From Reinekea blandensis MED297 (GTDB lineage: Bacteria > Pseudomonadota > Gammaproteobacteria > Pseudomonadales > Natronospirillaceae), in the NCBI RefSeq assembly GCF_000153185.1, contig NZ_CH724149.1, forward strand, positions 260,424-324,423: 64,000 nucleotides of DNA, written 5' to 3'. The notes beneath the pieces were generated by a model. That model was not told the origin of the DNA. It saw only the letters and a program-made list of their open reading frames with translations, and ran no database searches. Numbering within the stretch: position 1 is the stretch's first letter; the number at the start of each line of letters is the position of its first letter. The position numbers and the translations under genes were made by a program. This document shows positions 31,207 through 40,494 of this stretch, in pieces.

Positions 31207-32127
31207 ATGACGAAATCCAACCGCTCAAAGGGGATAGACTACTGGTTGCCCAAACTGGTGCTATCGCCAACTATCGCAATTACGACCGTGTTTATTTATG
31301 GCTTTATTTTCCTGACTGCCGCGTTATCGGTGACGGACGAGCCATTGATGACCATCTTTTCACTGACGAACCCAAACATCGATTTTACCTTTGATTTCGT
31401 CGGGCTGGATCATTACGTCAAACTCTTTGAAAACGACCGTTGGAACGGAGCCTTGCTTAACCTCGGTATCTTCGGTGTGCTTTTCATTGGCATCTGTATG
31501 ATCGTCGGACTTATTTTTGCCATTCTGCTGGATCAGAACATCCGTGCAGAAGGCGCGCTGAGAACCATTTACCTGTACCCGATGGCTCTGTCGTTTATCG
31601 TGACCGGTACCGTCTGGAAGTGGATCCTGAACCCGACCGTGGGTATCGAAAAATTCATGCAGGACATCGGTTTTACCAGTTTTACCTTTGATTGGATCGT
31701 CGATCCGCAAATGGCAATCTACACCGTCGTGATTGCCGGGATCTGGCAATCGTCCGGGTTTGTCATGGCTATTTTCCTGGCCGGTTTGCGGGGTATTGAT
31801 ACGTCGATCATCAAAGCGGCGCAGTTGGATGGTGCCAGTCTGTTTTCGGTTTATACCCGCATCATCATCCCGTCCATGCGTCCGGTGTTTTTCTCGGCCT
31901 TTGTCATGCTGGCCCACATCGCCATTAAGAGTTTCGACCTGATCATGGCGTTGACGGGTGGCGGACCGGGTAATGCAACCGATGTACCGGCCATTTTCAT
32001 GTATCAGTTCAGCTTTACCCGCAGTCAGTACGACATGGGTGCGACATCCGCCATGATCATGTTGATGGGTGTGGCCGCTATTCTGATTCCTTACCTCTAT
32101 TCAGAACTTCGGGGTGAAAAACAATGA
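31207..32127 (+). CDS. gtsB: Sugar ABC transporter permease (GtsB/MalF-like)
   Basis: A 306-residue inner-membrane protein with six predicted helices, beginning near residue 18 (LPKLVLSPTIAITTVFIYGFIFLTAAL). The cytoplasmic EAA-type loop lies near residue 205 (IKAAQLDGASLFSVYTRIIIPSMRP), where it contacts the ATPase. I prefer the ATG at 31207. An in-frame TTG at 31177 would add ten polar residues without a ribosome site. It overlaps gtsC by four bases. Confidence 0.93.
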   Translation: MTKSNRSKGIDYWLPKLVLSPTIAITTVFIYGFIFLTAALSVTDEPLMTIFSLTNPNIDFTFDFVGLDHYVKLFENDRWNGALLNLGIFGVLFIGICMIVGLIFAILLDQNIRAEGALRTIYLYPMALSFIVTGTVWKWILNPTVGIEKFMQDIGFTSFTFDWIVDPQMAIYTVVIAGIWQSSGFVMAIFLAGLRGIDTSIIKAAQLDGASLFSVYTRIIIPSMRPVFFSAFVMLAHIAIKSFDLIMALTGGGPGNATDVPAIFMYQFSFTRSQYDMGATSAMIMLMGVAAILIPYLYSELRGEKQ

Positions 32128-33005
32128 GTATTAAAGTTCAGGATACCCGTTATAAAGACATCACCGCTCGCTCGATTCTGTACGCGGTACTGGTGATTGC
32201 CGCCATTTACTACCTGGCGCCTTTGTTTCTGATGATCATCACATCGTTCCGTTCAATGGATGAAATTCGTGTTGGCCAGCTCATTGAGTGGCCGAAATCC
32301 TTCAGTCTGGATGCCTGGGCTGCGGCCTGGAATCAGGTCCAGATTGGTGCTCGTGAAGAGCTGGGGCTGAAGCCTTACTTTATCAACTCCATTAAAATGG
32401 TGATTCCGTCGGTGGCCATTTCAACGCTGCTGGGTGCGTTGAACGGCTATGTGTTGAGCTTCTGGAAGTTCCGCGGCAGTGAAATATTTTTTGCCCTGTT
32501 GCTGGCGGGTTGCTTCTTGCCGTTCCAGGCCATTTTGTTACCTCATTCGATTGTGCTGGGTAAATTGCAATTGACGGGAACCGTTTCTGGTTTGGTGATG
32601 ACCCACGTGATTTACGGGGTCGCCTTTACCACGCTGTTTTTCCGTAACTATTACGTCAATCTGCCAGGAGAGCTGATCAAAGCCGCGAAGCTGGATGGTG
32701 CCGGCTTCTGGATGATTTTTTATCGAATCATTCTGCCGCTGTCGACGCCCATTATTGTGGTTTCCGTCATTTGGCAGTTCACGCAGATCTGGAACGACTT
32801 CCTGTTTGGTGTGGTCTTCTCCGATCCGGATTCGCAGCCGGTCACCGTGGGTCTGAACAACATGGTGAACTCCACCACCGGTGAAAAACGCTACAACGTC
32901 GATATGGCGGGCGCCATCATCGCTGCATTGCCTACGGTCATTGTCTATGTCGTAGCAGGAAAATATTTCGTTCGCGGCCTGACGGCCGGTTCTGTAAAAG
33001 GTTAA
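32124..33005 (+). CDS. gtsC: Sugar ABC transporter permease (GtsC/MalG-like)
   Basis: A 293-residue inner-membrane protein with six helices. The first is at about residues 14-40 (SILYAVLVIAAIYYLAPLFLMIITSF). The EAA loop is LIKAAKLDGAGFWMIFYRIILPLSTP near residue 190. MalG-type permeases pair with the MalF-type partner to form the channel. It starts within the gtsB stop (ATGA), and gtsD follows after 14 bases with TTAGGAG as ribosome site. Confidence 0.94.
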   Translation: MSIKVQDTRYKDITARSILYAVLVIAAIYYLAPLFLMIITSFRSMDEIRVGQLIEWPKSFSLDAWAAAWNQVQIGAREELGLKPYFINSIKMVIPSVAISTLLGALNGYVLSFWKFRGSEIFFALLLAGCFLPFQAILLPHSIVLGKLQLTGTVSGLVMTHVIYGVAFTTLFFRNYYVNLPGELIKAAKLDGAGFWMIFYRIILPLSTPIIVVSVIWQFTQIWNDFLFGVVFSDPDSQPVTVGLNNMVNSTTGEKRYNVDMAGAIIAALPTVIVYVVAGKYFVRGLTAGSVKG

Positions 33006-33019
33006 TTAGGAGTTTTTTC

Positions 33020-34129
33020 ATGGCTGGTTTAATCATTGATAACGTACAGAAAAGCTTTGGCCAAACCCATATTCTGAAAGGGATTGACCTGGAAATCCCG
33101 GATGGCGAGTTTGTCATCCTGGTCGGGCCGTCTGGTTGTGGTAAGTCGACACTGTTGAACTGTATCGCAGGCCTCGAAGAGGTGACCAGTGGTCGTATCC
33201 TGATGGGCGACACCGATATGACACATGCGGCACCAAAAGATCGCGACATCGCGATGGTGTTTCAGAGTTATGCCCTCTATCCGAACATGAACGTACGTAA
33301 AAACATCGCGTTCGGTCTGGAAATCCGCAAGATGCCGAAGGCTGAAATTGACGAGATTGTAAACAACGTCGCCAAGTTGCTGCAGATTGAGAACCTGTTG
33401 GATCGCAAACCATCGCAATTGTCCGGTGGTCAGCGTCAGCGTGTTGCCATGGGGCGGTCGCTGGCTCGTCAGCCGGAGGTCTTCCTGTTTGACGAACCAC
33501 TGTCCAACCTGGATGCGAAACTGCGTGTGGAAATGCGTACCGAGATTAAAAAGCTGCACCAACGTCTGGGGACCACCATCGTTTACGTGACGCACGATCA
33601 GATCGAAGCCATGACGTTGGCCGATCGAATCGCGGTCATGAAAGCGGGACACGTCCAGCAGTTCGGCACGCCTCAGCAGGTTTATGATGATCCGGCGAAT
33701 ATGTTTGTCGCCGGCTTTATGGGCTCACCATCGATGAACTTCCTGCGTGTGGAAGTGGGACAGAATGGCGATGATTATCACGTGTTGATTGCATCGGAAG
33801 GTCACACTTATCAGTTGCCGTGTCCTAAGGCGCAAGGCGACCTGAGCGGTTACGTTGGAAAAGACGTAATTTTGGGTATTCGACCTGAGCAGCTGACCCA
33901 TGTGATGCCTCATGTTGAGGAAGGCGAGTTCGTAACCAAAGTACCGGTGAAAATTGAAGTGACTGAGCCGACCGGTGCCGACACCCTGGTACTGACTCGC
34001 ATTAATGACGAAGAGTGTGAGTGTCGTGTACATCCCGCCGAAGCCGGACAGCCGGGTGAGATGATGGACATTCTCTTTAACATGGATAAAGCCGTGTTTT
34101 TCGATATCGAAACAGAAGATCGAATCTAA
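33020..34129 (+). CDS. gtsD: Sugar ABC transporter ATPase (GtsD/MalK/UgpC type)
   Basis: A 369-residue ATPase. Walker A is GPSGCGKST near residue 38, the Q-loop is MVFQSYALYPNMNV near 79, the signature is LSGGQRQRVAMGRSLARQPEVFLFDEPLSNLDAKLR (signature plus Walker B and D-loop) near 133-168, and the switch His is in VYVTHDQ near 191. A C-terminal TOBE/regulatory extension of about 130 residues is typical of MalK-type proteins that can energise several CUT1 importers. It closes the gtsABCD operon, and a strong terminator follows. Confidence 0.94.
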   Translation: MAGLIIDNVQKSFGQTHILKGIDLEIPDGEFVILVGPSGCGKSTLLNCIAGLEEVTSGRILMGDTDMTHAAPKDRDIAMVFQSYALYPNMNVRKNIAFGLEIRKMPKAEIDEIVNNVAKLLQIENLLDRKPSQLSGGQRQRVAMGRSLARQPEVFLFDEPLSNLDAKLRVEMRTEIKKLHQRLGTTIVYVTHDQIEAMTLADRIAVMKAGHVQQFGTPQQVYDDPANMFVAGFMGSPSMNFLRVEVGQNGDDYHVLIASEGHTYQLPCPKAQGDLSGYVGKDVILGIRPEQLTHVMPHVEEGEFVTKVPVKIEVTEPTGADTLVLTRINDEECECRVHPAEAGQPGEMMDILFNMDKAVFFDIETEDRI

Positions 34130-34201
34130 CGGATTGACCTCGATTCTTGTGTGCTGGTAGTGAGCCAGATGCCTGACTTAGTGCTCAAATCAGGCCTTAT
34201 A

Positions 34202-34225
34202 CGCGGCGAAAGCCGCGTTTTTTTT
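34202..34225 (+). terminator. Intrinsic terminator of the gts operon
   Basis: CGCGGC (34202-34207) pairs with GCCGCG (34212-34217) around a GAAA tetraloop. Eight T follow. It lies 73 bases after the gtsD stop. Confidence 0.93.
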
Positions 34226-34360
34226 AAGGGGAAACACGCTTTCTTCGTGGTCGCTGCGCCTGGCTCGACCAAATCCGGGCTTTTTCCCAGAGAATGCGTG
34301 AATTTCTGTGAAACTTCCCTAAACTCAAAGAGTTAAGAATGTTTACAGAGTTGAAACCTG

Positions 34361-37288
34361 TTGTTAGTTGACAATTCCAGAGCACCGGGCCTGGACGACG
34401 CCTGGCGATCCGTATCTGAACTGGCACAAGAGATCATAGTGCCATTGTTGCAGCCTTGGCTTGCCCGGCAGTCTGAGCTTATCGGGCTGAGCGTGAGTAT
34501 TGACGACGTTCAGTTGGGTGAATCACGAACCCTGTGTGCGCTTGGTGACGTCAGCGACCTCGTACAACGCTTGCCTGGGCCTGATGGTCAGACTGAAATC
34601 GTCCTCTATACACAATCTCCTTTGGAGGATATCGTTGAGTTACCGGAAGGGCTCGCTGCAAGAATAGCTCAGCTGGTGGTGTTCCAGCAGCAGCTGGTCA
34701 GTGCTCAGATTTTCCGGTTTTCACCAATCATTCAATATGAAGCGGCCGAATTGGACGGTCGCTGGGTCTTGATTCAAGCAAACCCGGCTCTGGGGGATTT
34801 TCTGGGGGTCGATCCGGCGGAACTGGAAGGGCGCGGTGCACGCAAAGTGATGATCGATTTCATTCATCCAGACGATGTACGCATGCTGATGACCAGCTAC
34901 GACATGACGCGGACAACCTCCCGGCAAATGACATTGCAGTATCGCCTGTTAGCTGCAGATGGGGTTTATTACCCCGTGACGGAAAGGGTTCTGTACATCA
35001 GTGATGACCCGCCACGGCGATGCATCTCAACCATCTGGCATCGGGAACTGGATCAGATGGACAGTCAAACCCAGTATCAGCTCTTTCATGATATCCAAAC
35101 GACGACGGCCGATCTCAGTCTGTTGTCCGGTCGCGAGTTTCTGCATCATTTTTGCCGTCGTCTGGAGGCGCTGGATGATGTGGATTCGCTGGCGCTGATT
35201 GCCCACACCCGTGGAGACTGGTGGGAAAGCTGGGCGTTGTATCGTCGAGCCTCGCAGCTTCCGGATTTTCATATTCAACTGAATCACGGTCACCGCCTCG
35301 ATGAGGCGGCCTGGAATCTGACTTCCCTGTTCGGTCGCGACGACGATGCCAGTCAGGCGCTCTACGATCAGATGCCATATCAATCGGTTTTGCCGCTAAA
35401 ACACGATGGCGAATCGGTTGTGGCGTGCCTGATACTCGGCTCGGTGAAACCGCTGTCGAACTCTGACCAGGTGGTGCAGCTGGTTCGTTTGTTGGGTATC
35501 CGAGTGCTTCGGGAAATTCGTCAGGTGCGCATTGCCGAGGCTCAGTGGGAGCAAAACCTGCAACTGCAACAGCAAAAGCAACAGCTGACTCGCATGGTGA
35601 CTCTGTTGGGGGATCTCGACACCGTCGCCGATGAGTTCAGTTTTATGCGCATAACCGAAGACCAGTTACGGCAGACCTTTAATCTACAGTGTCTCGATTG
35701 GGTTTTATGGGTGTCAGGGGAGTGGCATCGATTGACGCTGGAAGACGTGCTCATGAACCGACGCCCGGCATCGGATGCAACCCGCATAGTCAAACCCAAC
35801 TGGATCGAGTTTCTTGAACAGGTACGCCGGCAGTCCGAAATGGTCGTCTACCGAGGGCGGCTGCGGGTATTCTGGCCGGTCGGTTCCGCGTTAGATGGGT
35901 TTCTGGTACTGGTGCAAACCTTTCGCAAGAGTCTTCCCGACCGGGAACTGCTTGAGTTTGCGCAAAACTCACTGACGTTGGCTCATCAGGGGTTGGTGCA
36001 ACGCGAAAACCTGCGCCGGCAAGCCATGTACGATTCCCTCACCGGGCTTGGTAATCGCAGTCAGCTGCATGCTTGGATTAAGGTGGCTTTGCCGGTTAAA
36101 GAGCGGGCCAGTTTGCTGCTTTTTGACCTGAACCGGTTTAAAGAAATTAATGACAGCTTCGGTCATCAGTTTGGCGATCGGTTACTGTGTGAGATCGGTC
36201 CCCGTATCTCATCAACGTTGGGGGATCGTGAGCATTATCTCTCCCGGCTGGGTGGGGATGAGTTTGCACTCTTTTTGCCGGATACCGACACCGAAACCTC
36301 ATCAGAGTTGGCAGGGAAACTCCATAAAGCGCTGGCCAAAAGCTACACCATCGACGGCCTGCGGTTTCAGGTAGAAGCCAGTATCGGCGTGGCTCAGTTC
36401 CCACAGCATGGTGACGATGGCCATGAGTTGCTGCGTTGTGCTGATGTTGCCATGTATGCTGCCAAACACACCAATCGTTCAGTGGTCTTATTTGATCCGC
36501 AACTGGATAACTCGACGCCGATGCGTATCGCGGTGTTATCTGGTCTGGATCAGGCGATTGCCGAACACCAGTTATCGGTGGCTTACCAACCGCTCATGCA
36601 GACCAGTACCGGACAGGTGGCGGGTTTTGAAGCTCTGGTTCGATGGAGTCACCCTGAGTTTGGTGAACTGTCGCCGTCAGAGTTTATTCCATTGGCGGAA
36701 GTGGGGGAGGGTATTCGTAAAATCACCGATTTTGTCTTGCGCTCGACCCTGGAATATCTGGTTGTCTGGCGACGATTGCTGCCTCAGATGCACGTGGCTG
36801 TGAATATTTCACCGCGAGTACTGCTGGATCACGACTTTCCCAATCGGGTTCAGGCTTTATTGGAAGCCTATAACTTACCAGGTGAATCCGTTGTAATGGA
36901 GCTGACCGAATCGACGCTTCTGGTCGACCCGGTCCGGGCCGTTGAGATCATACATTCGTTAAGTGCATTGGGTGTCAAAGTGGAAATTGATGATTTTGGC
37001 ACCGGCTATTCGTCGTTGTCGTATCTGAAACGTTTGCCGCTCAGTGCGCTGAAAATTGATCGTTCGTTTGTCGCCGATATCAGCAGCGACAGCCATAATG
37101 AAGTCATCGTTCAGTCGACCGTGCAGATGGCCCACAATCTGGGGTTACAGGTCGTTGCGGAAGGCGTCGAAGATGAAGCGACCTTGTTAAAAATGATGCG
37201 CTTGGGGTGCGATATGATCCAGGGCTATTATTTTTCCAAGCCCATCCCGGGGGATGAAGTGGAAGAGTGGCTGAAGCGAAATCGCTGA
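34361..37288 (+). CDS. PAS-GGDEF-EAL cyclic-di-GMP signalling protein
   Basis: A 975-residue protein without obvious membrane helices. A PAS-like domain (IIQYEAAELDGRWVLIQANPALGDFLGVDP...) lies at about residues 120-240, and a GAF-like region follows to about 540. The GGDEF domain (MYDSLTGLGNR at 556, LGGDEFALFLP at 629) is intact. The residues before GGDEF are REHY, not the RxxD product-inhibition site. The EAL domain has GFEALVRW near 754, ELTESTLL near 847, DDFGTGYSS near 876 and AEGVED near 935, so the phosphodiesterase also looks complete. The start is uncertain: a TTG at 34361 gives the longest frame, with only a weak ribosome site. It is followed by a second signalling gene after 49 bases. 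Confidence 0.9.
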   Translation: MLVDNSRAPGLDDAWRSVSELAQEIIVPLLQPWLARQSELIGLSVSIDDVQLGESRTLCALGDVSDLVQRLPGPDGQTEIVLYTQSPLEDIVELPEGLAARIAQLVVFQQQLVSAQIFRFSPIIQYEAAELDGRWVLIQANPALGDFLGVDPAELEGRGARKVMIDFIHPDDVRMLMTSYDMTRTTSRQMTLQYRLLAADGVYYPVTERVLYISDDPPRRCISTIWHRELDQMDSQTQYQLFHDIQTTTADLSLLSGREFLHHFCRRLEALDDVDSLALIAHTRGDWWESWALYRRASQLPDFHIQLNHGHRLDEAAWNLTSLFGRDDDASQALYDQMPYQSVLPLKHDGESVVACLILGSVKPLSNSDQVVQLVRLLGIRVLREIRQVRIAEAQWEQNLQLQQQKQQLTRMVTLLGDLDTVADEFSFMRITEDQLRQTFNLQCLDWVLWVSGEWHRLTLEDVLMNRRPASDATRIVKPNWIEFLEQVRRQSEMVVYRGRLRVFWPVGSALDGFLVLVQTFRKSLPDRELLEFAQNSLTLAHQGLVQRENLRRQAMYDSLTGLGNRSQLHAWIKVALPVKERASLLLFDLNRFKEINDSFGHQFGDRLLCEIGPRISSTLGDREHYLSRLGGDEFALFLPDTDTETSSELAGKLHKALAKSYTIDGLRFQVEASIGVAQFPQHGDDGHELLRCADVAMYAAKHTNRSVVLFDPQLDNSTPMRIAVLSGLDQAIAEHQLSVAYQPLMQTSTGQVAGFEALVRWSHPEFGELSPSEFIPLAEVGEGIRKITDFVLRSTLEYLVVWRRLLPQMHVAVNISPRVLLDHDFPNRVQALLEAYNLPGESVVMELTESTLLVDPVRAVEIIHSLSALGVKVEIDDFGTGYSSLSYLKRLPLSALKIDRSFVADISSDSHNEVIVQSTVQMAHNLGLQVVAEGVEDEATLLKMMRLGCDMIQGYYFSKPIPGDEVEEWLKRNR

Positions 37289-37337
37289 TCAGGCTGTCTA
37301 CTCTGAGTAAATAAGTACAGGAACCACAGAAAACAGT

Positions 37338-39422
37338 ATGAACCAAGATCGGTTGCAACGAGACCTTATCGGGCTAATAGAACAGACTCATCTGGACCCA
37401 ACGCAGGCGCGCCTGACGGCTGAAAAAGCCATTCTATGGGCCGGGCGAAACGGCTGGGTCAACATCATGGCCCTGGCTAATCTGGTTGCCGGTCGCGCTC
37501 ATGCCAGCCAGTCTGCCTTTGATTCGGCCGTCGAGTGTTATCAGCGAGCCAGCACCCTGTTTAAAGATGTTGATGACATTCAGCGCGTTGCTGAAAGCTT
37601 TCATGGCCTGTCCGCCGTCTATCTGCGTAAAGGCGAGTTTTCGTTGGCTCTGGAACAACTACGAAAAGCCTTAACCTGGCTAAACCGGCTGGAAGAGGAA
37701 CACAGTCTGGTCGCTGTTGTACGCATGCAGTTGTCACAGACGCTGATGAATCTGGGCTATTGGTCCGATGCTGAACAGGAGCTTCTGTCCCTGGGCGAAG
37801 GGTTGGATGTGTCGGATCAACAGTTGGCTGAATACCAACTCGCGCTGTTGCGGTTGGTGTTCTTCCGCGGCGATCAACGAGCCGTCCGGGAACAGCTGCA
37901 GTTGTGCCGTGAAATGATTTTAAGTCTGGACAATGACCGTTTTCGAATGCCATTGGATTACTACAGTGCCCGTTACGTCTGTAAATACCAAAAGGTACGC
38001 CAGGGTGAAAAAGAATTGACCCGGTTATGGCAAGATGCAAATAAAAGTGACATTCAAATTCTTTATCTGGCTTATGAGGCCGCGGTCGATCTGCTGCAAT
38101 CGGATTACCCTCAACGCGGTATCTTCTGGTTGACGGAGCTGCTGACGCAAACGGCTTTACCGCTCAGCCTTAAACAACAGATTCACCTGGCCCTGGCTAA
38201 CTTTTTTGTCGCGCATCTGAGCCATGAACTGGCCAATGAGCACTTCCAATCCGCCGCCAGGTTGACCAACACCATCCGGGAGTCCGAGATCAACCAACAA
38301 TGGGCACGTTACCGCGCCGATGACATGTTTCATGAACTGCGCTCGCAACTGGCGCAGCACAAAAAGAACAATCAGATTCTCGCGCAGAGTAATGCCTTGT
38401 TACAGGCCGTTAACCGTATCGCGATGGCGGTGAATGCCGCGCTCGATCAACACAGTCTGTTGACGCGTCTGCGCGAACAATTGGAAGGATGGGTCAGTGC
38501 CGAGATCATTGGTATCGGTGAGTTACGTGATGAAGAACTGATTTTTGACTGCCTGCTGGACGGGGAACGCCGCATTCCCAGTAATCGGTTGTCGATGTCA
38601 GAGACTCGGGCCTGGTCTGTCAAAGCGATTCAACAAGGGCGAATACTCTTTGATAACGATTTTGTCTTTAAAGATGAAATCCTGATGGAGGAGGCACCGA
38701 ACGTCGCGCGTTCGGTCGCGTTTGTTCCATTGAAGTGTGAAAATCGGGTGATTGGACTGCTGACGCTGCAGTCTCGTCAATCACAGGCGTTCGACAACCG
38801 ATGCATCAGTCTGCTTGAATATATTGCCCCGGTCATCGGCATTGCCTTTGCCAACCAAATCAATTTCCGGCGCACCATTGAACTGAGTGGCCAGGTCAGT
38901 CGGCACAAGCAGGAGCTGCATGATGTCCGACAACTGATGGCGCACATGGTGGATCACGACGAACTAACCGGATTACCCAATCGGACAAGTTTGCCGGCAC
39001 ATTTTGAACGTTGGATATCTCAGGCGCCATTCCATTGTCTGTTGATCCGAATCGCCAACCTTGCCGACATTAACAAGGGTTTGGGCTATGGCTCTGATGA
39101 AGATGTCGTCAAGATTCTCGGTCAACGGTTGCGTAATCGATTGCGACCGGACGATTTACTGATTCGAATGAGCAACGATGAGTTTCTTTTGCTGGTGGGG
39201 CAGATGGAAACCCGGGAATCGCTGATTGATTTCGCCCGCCAGCTATCGGAACTGACGGTTCAGCCACTGCGTGCGCGCGAACAGACAGTTGATGCTAAAC
39301 CGGCCATTGGCATTGTGACTTATCCGGAACACGGCGAAACGCTGGAAGAAGTTTTGTCGATGCTTACCATTGCCACGGATCATGCGTTGTCTGACGAGAC
39401 CAACGTATTTACGCTGGAGTAG
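37338..39422 (+). CDS. TPR-GAF protein with degenerate GGDEF domain
   Basis: A 694-residue cytoplasmic protein. Helical TPR-like repeats fill about residues 35-330 (for example AFDSAVECYQRASTLFKDVDDIQRVAESFHGLSAVYLRKGEF). A GAF domain follows at about 350-505, then a short coil. The last domain is GGDEF-like (DHDELTGLPNRTSL near 538), but the signature is MSNDEF near 610 instead of GGDEF. Cyclase activity is therefore unlikely, and the domain may bind GTP or c-di-GMP or only mediate contacts. It follows the GGDEF-EAL gene by 49 bases and may be co-transcribed with it. Its 3' end overlaps the convergent gene by 14 bases. Confidence 0.85.
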   Translation: MNQDRLQRDLIGLIEQTHLDPTQARLTAEKAILWAGRNGWVNIMALANLVAGRAHASQSAFDSAVECYQRASTLFKDVDDIQRVAESFHGLSAVYLRKGEFSLALEQLRKALTWLNRLEEEHSLVAVVRMQLSQTLMNLGYWSDAEQELLSLGEGLDVSDQQLAEYQLALLRLVFFRGDQRAVREQLQLCREMILSLDNDRFRMPLDYYSARYVCKYQKVRQGEKELTRLWQDANKSDIQILYLAYEAAVDLLQSDYPQRGIFWLTELLTQTALPLSLKQQIHLALANFFVAHLSHELANEHFQSAARLTNTIRESEINQQWARYRADDMFHELRSQLAQHKKNNQILAQSNALLQAVNRIAMAVNAALDQHSLLTRLREQLEGWVSAEIIGIGELRDEELIFDCLLDGERRIPSNRLSMSETRAWSVKAIQQGRILFDNDFVFKDEILMEEAPNVARSVAFVPLKCENRVIGLLTLQSRQSQAFDNRCISLLEYIAPVIGIAFANQINFRRTIELSGQVSRHKQELHDVRQLMAHMVDHDELTGLPNRTSLPAHFERWISQAPFHCLLIRIANLADINKGLGYGSDEDVVKILGQRLRNRLRPDDLLIRMSNDEFLLLVGQMETRESLIDFARQLSELTVQPLRAREQTVDAKPAIGIVTYPEHGETLEEVLSMLTIATDHALSDETNVFTLE

Positions 39423-40302
39423 TTGCGTCGGCCAGGTGTGTCAGTACGCCGGTATTCTTTAAAACGTCGAGGCCCGGTTCCAGGTAGGCATCGTTTTTCT
39501 GCGGATAGAATATTGGGAATAAATAAGATTCAGAAACACCGCGTCGTGCATACAGTTGCTGATCGGCTCGTCGCTCCCGCTCTATGGTCCATTCACTGCG
39601 ATAGCCATTGTCGTAGCCTATCGTCCGATGAAAACGCAAGGTCGATTCCGGCCAGGCAGTTCGCTTCAGACCGCCCACCAACACCAACATGCAGGTACCG
39701 GAGCACTCGTTTCGCACTGCCGTGTTGAGTTGCCGCTGGGTTATCAACGCGGACAGTTGACGGGCTTCGTGCAGGTGACCACCGCTTAAGTCGAGTTCAA
39801 CCGTGTCGATCTGTGGAGATTGATTGAGCACCGTGCGGACGCGTTGAGTACTGTCGTAGGTCAGGGCGCCACTGAGTTGTAACCGGTTTTCTGTCGTCTT
39901 CAGCTGAAGCGAAAAATCGTCCTGCTTCAGGGCGATCTGCCACATCGATTGTACGACGCTACGATGTTCGTACAGATCGGACACCACCAGAAACATCAAC
40001 CCAGCGGACGCGGCTGCTAACAACAGGCTTTGGTATCCGCCTTTAAACTGCTGTGCAGCAATCCAAATGGACTTCAGTGTCGCGGCGAACAGCAGTGGCA
40101 GCAGGATGATGAAACAAACCAAGCCTATGGGTAGCCAGATGCGCGTGGATACAACCGGATCGGCGATGACGTTCATCAGCGACAGCATGGCAATGCTGAA
40201 CTTGAGCAGGAGCAGGGCTGGAATCAAAATGGCCCAGAACGCCTGTCCCTGACTGAAATCTCCGATCCAGAGTCGGTGGACAAATCGGTTTAGGCTTCGC
40301 AT
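39409..40302 (-). CDS. Inner-membrane protein with ClpP/COG3904-like periplasmic domain
   Basis: A 297-residue protein with three hydrophobic helices (about residues 21-46, 55-77 and 90-108). A soluble domain follows, with the pattern LDLSGGHLHEARQLSALI (170-187), ECSGTCMLVLVGGLKR (199-214) and LRFHR near 222. This pattern resembles COG3904-type ClpP-fold proteins, which read GG...EA..LA..I and C-x-S-A-C...GG..R. Here the position expected to hold the serine nucleophile is Gly202, with a Ser one residue earlier. The protein may therefore be catalytically inactive or have shifted chemistry. Family assignment is from memory of the motif and moderate in certainty. Confidence 0.55.
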   Translation of the reverse strand: MRSLNRFVHRLWIGDFSQGQAFWAILIPALLLLKFSIAMLSLMNVIADPVVSTRIWLPIGLVCFIILLPLLFAATLKSIWIAAQQFKGGYQSLLLAAASAGLMFLVVSDLYEHRSVVQSMWQIALKQDDFSLQLKTTENRLQLSGALTYDSTQRVRTVLNQSPQIDTVELDLSGGHLHEARQLSALITQRQLNTAVRNECSGTCMLVLVGGLKRTAWPESTLRFHRTIGYDNGYRSEWTIERERRADQQLYARRGVSESYLFPIFYPQKNDAYLEPGLDVLKNTGVLTHLADATTPA

Positions 40303-40399
40303 GGATGGGGCTTCTCTTCACAGTGCGTTTTGCGGCGGTTGGCGCAGGCAGAACGCATCAACGACGGGTTTGGATGACAGTGCGCACCTGAGTCAATGT

Positions 40400-40430
40400 G
40401 ACACCAGCCCTGACTGTGAAGGCTGGCGTC
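40400..40430 (-). terminator. Stem-loop downstream of argH
   Basis: GACACCAGCC (40400-40409) faces GGCTGGCGTC (40421-40430). Read as minus-strand RNA the stem is complete with one G-U wobble, while as plus-strand RNA it has an A-C mismatch. That favours function in argH transcription. No T-run follows, so termination efficiency is unclear. Confidence 0.45.
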
Positions 40431-40494
40431 TCGGGTGTCTGTCAAAATGCGTCGCTATTTTACGCCAACGGACGCGATGCACAATAACGAATAC

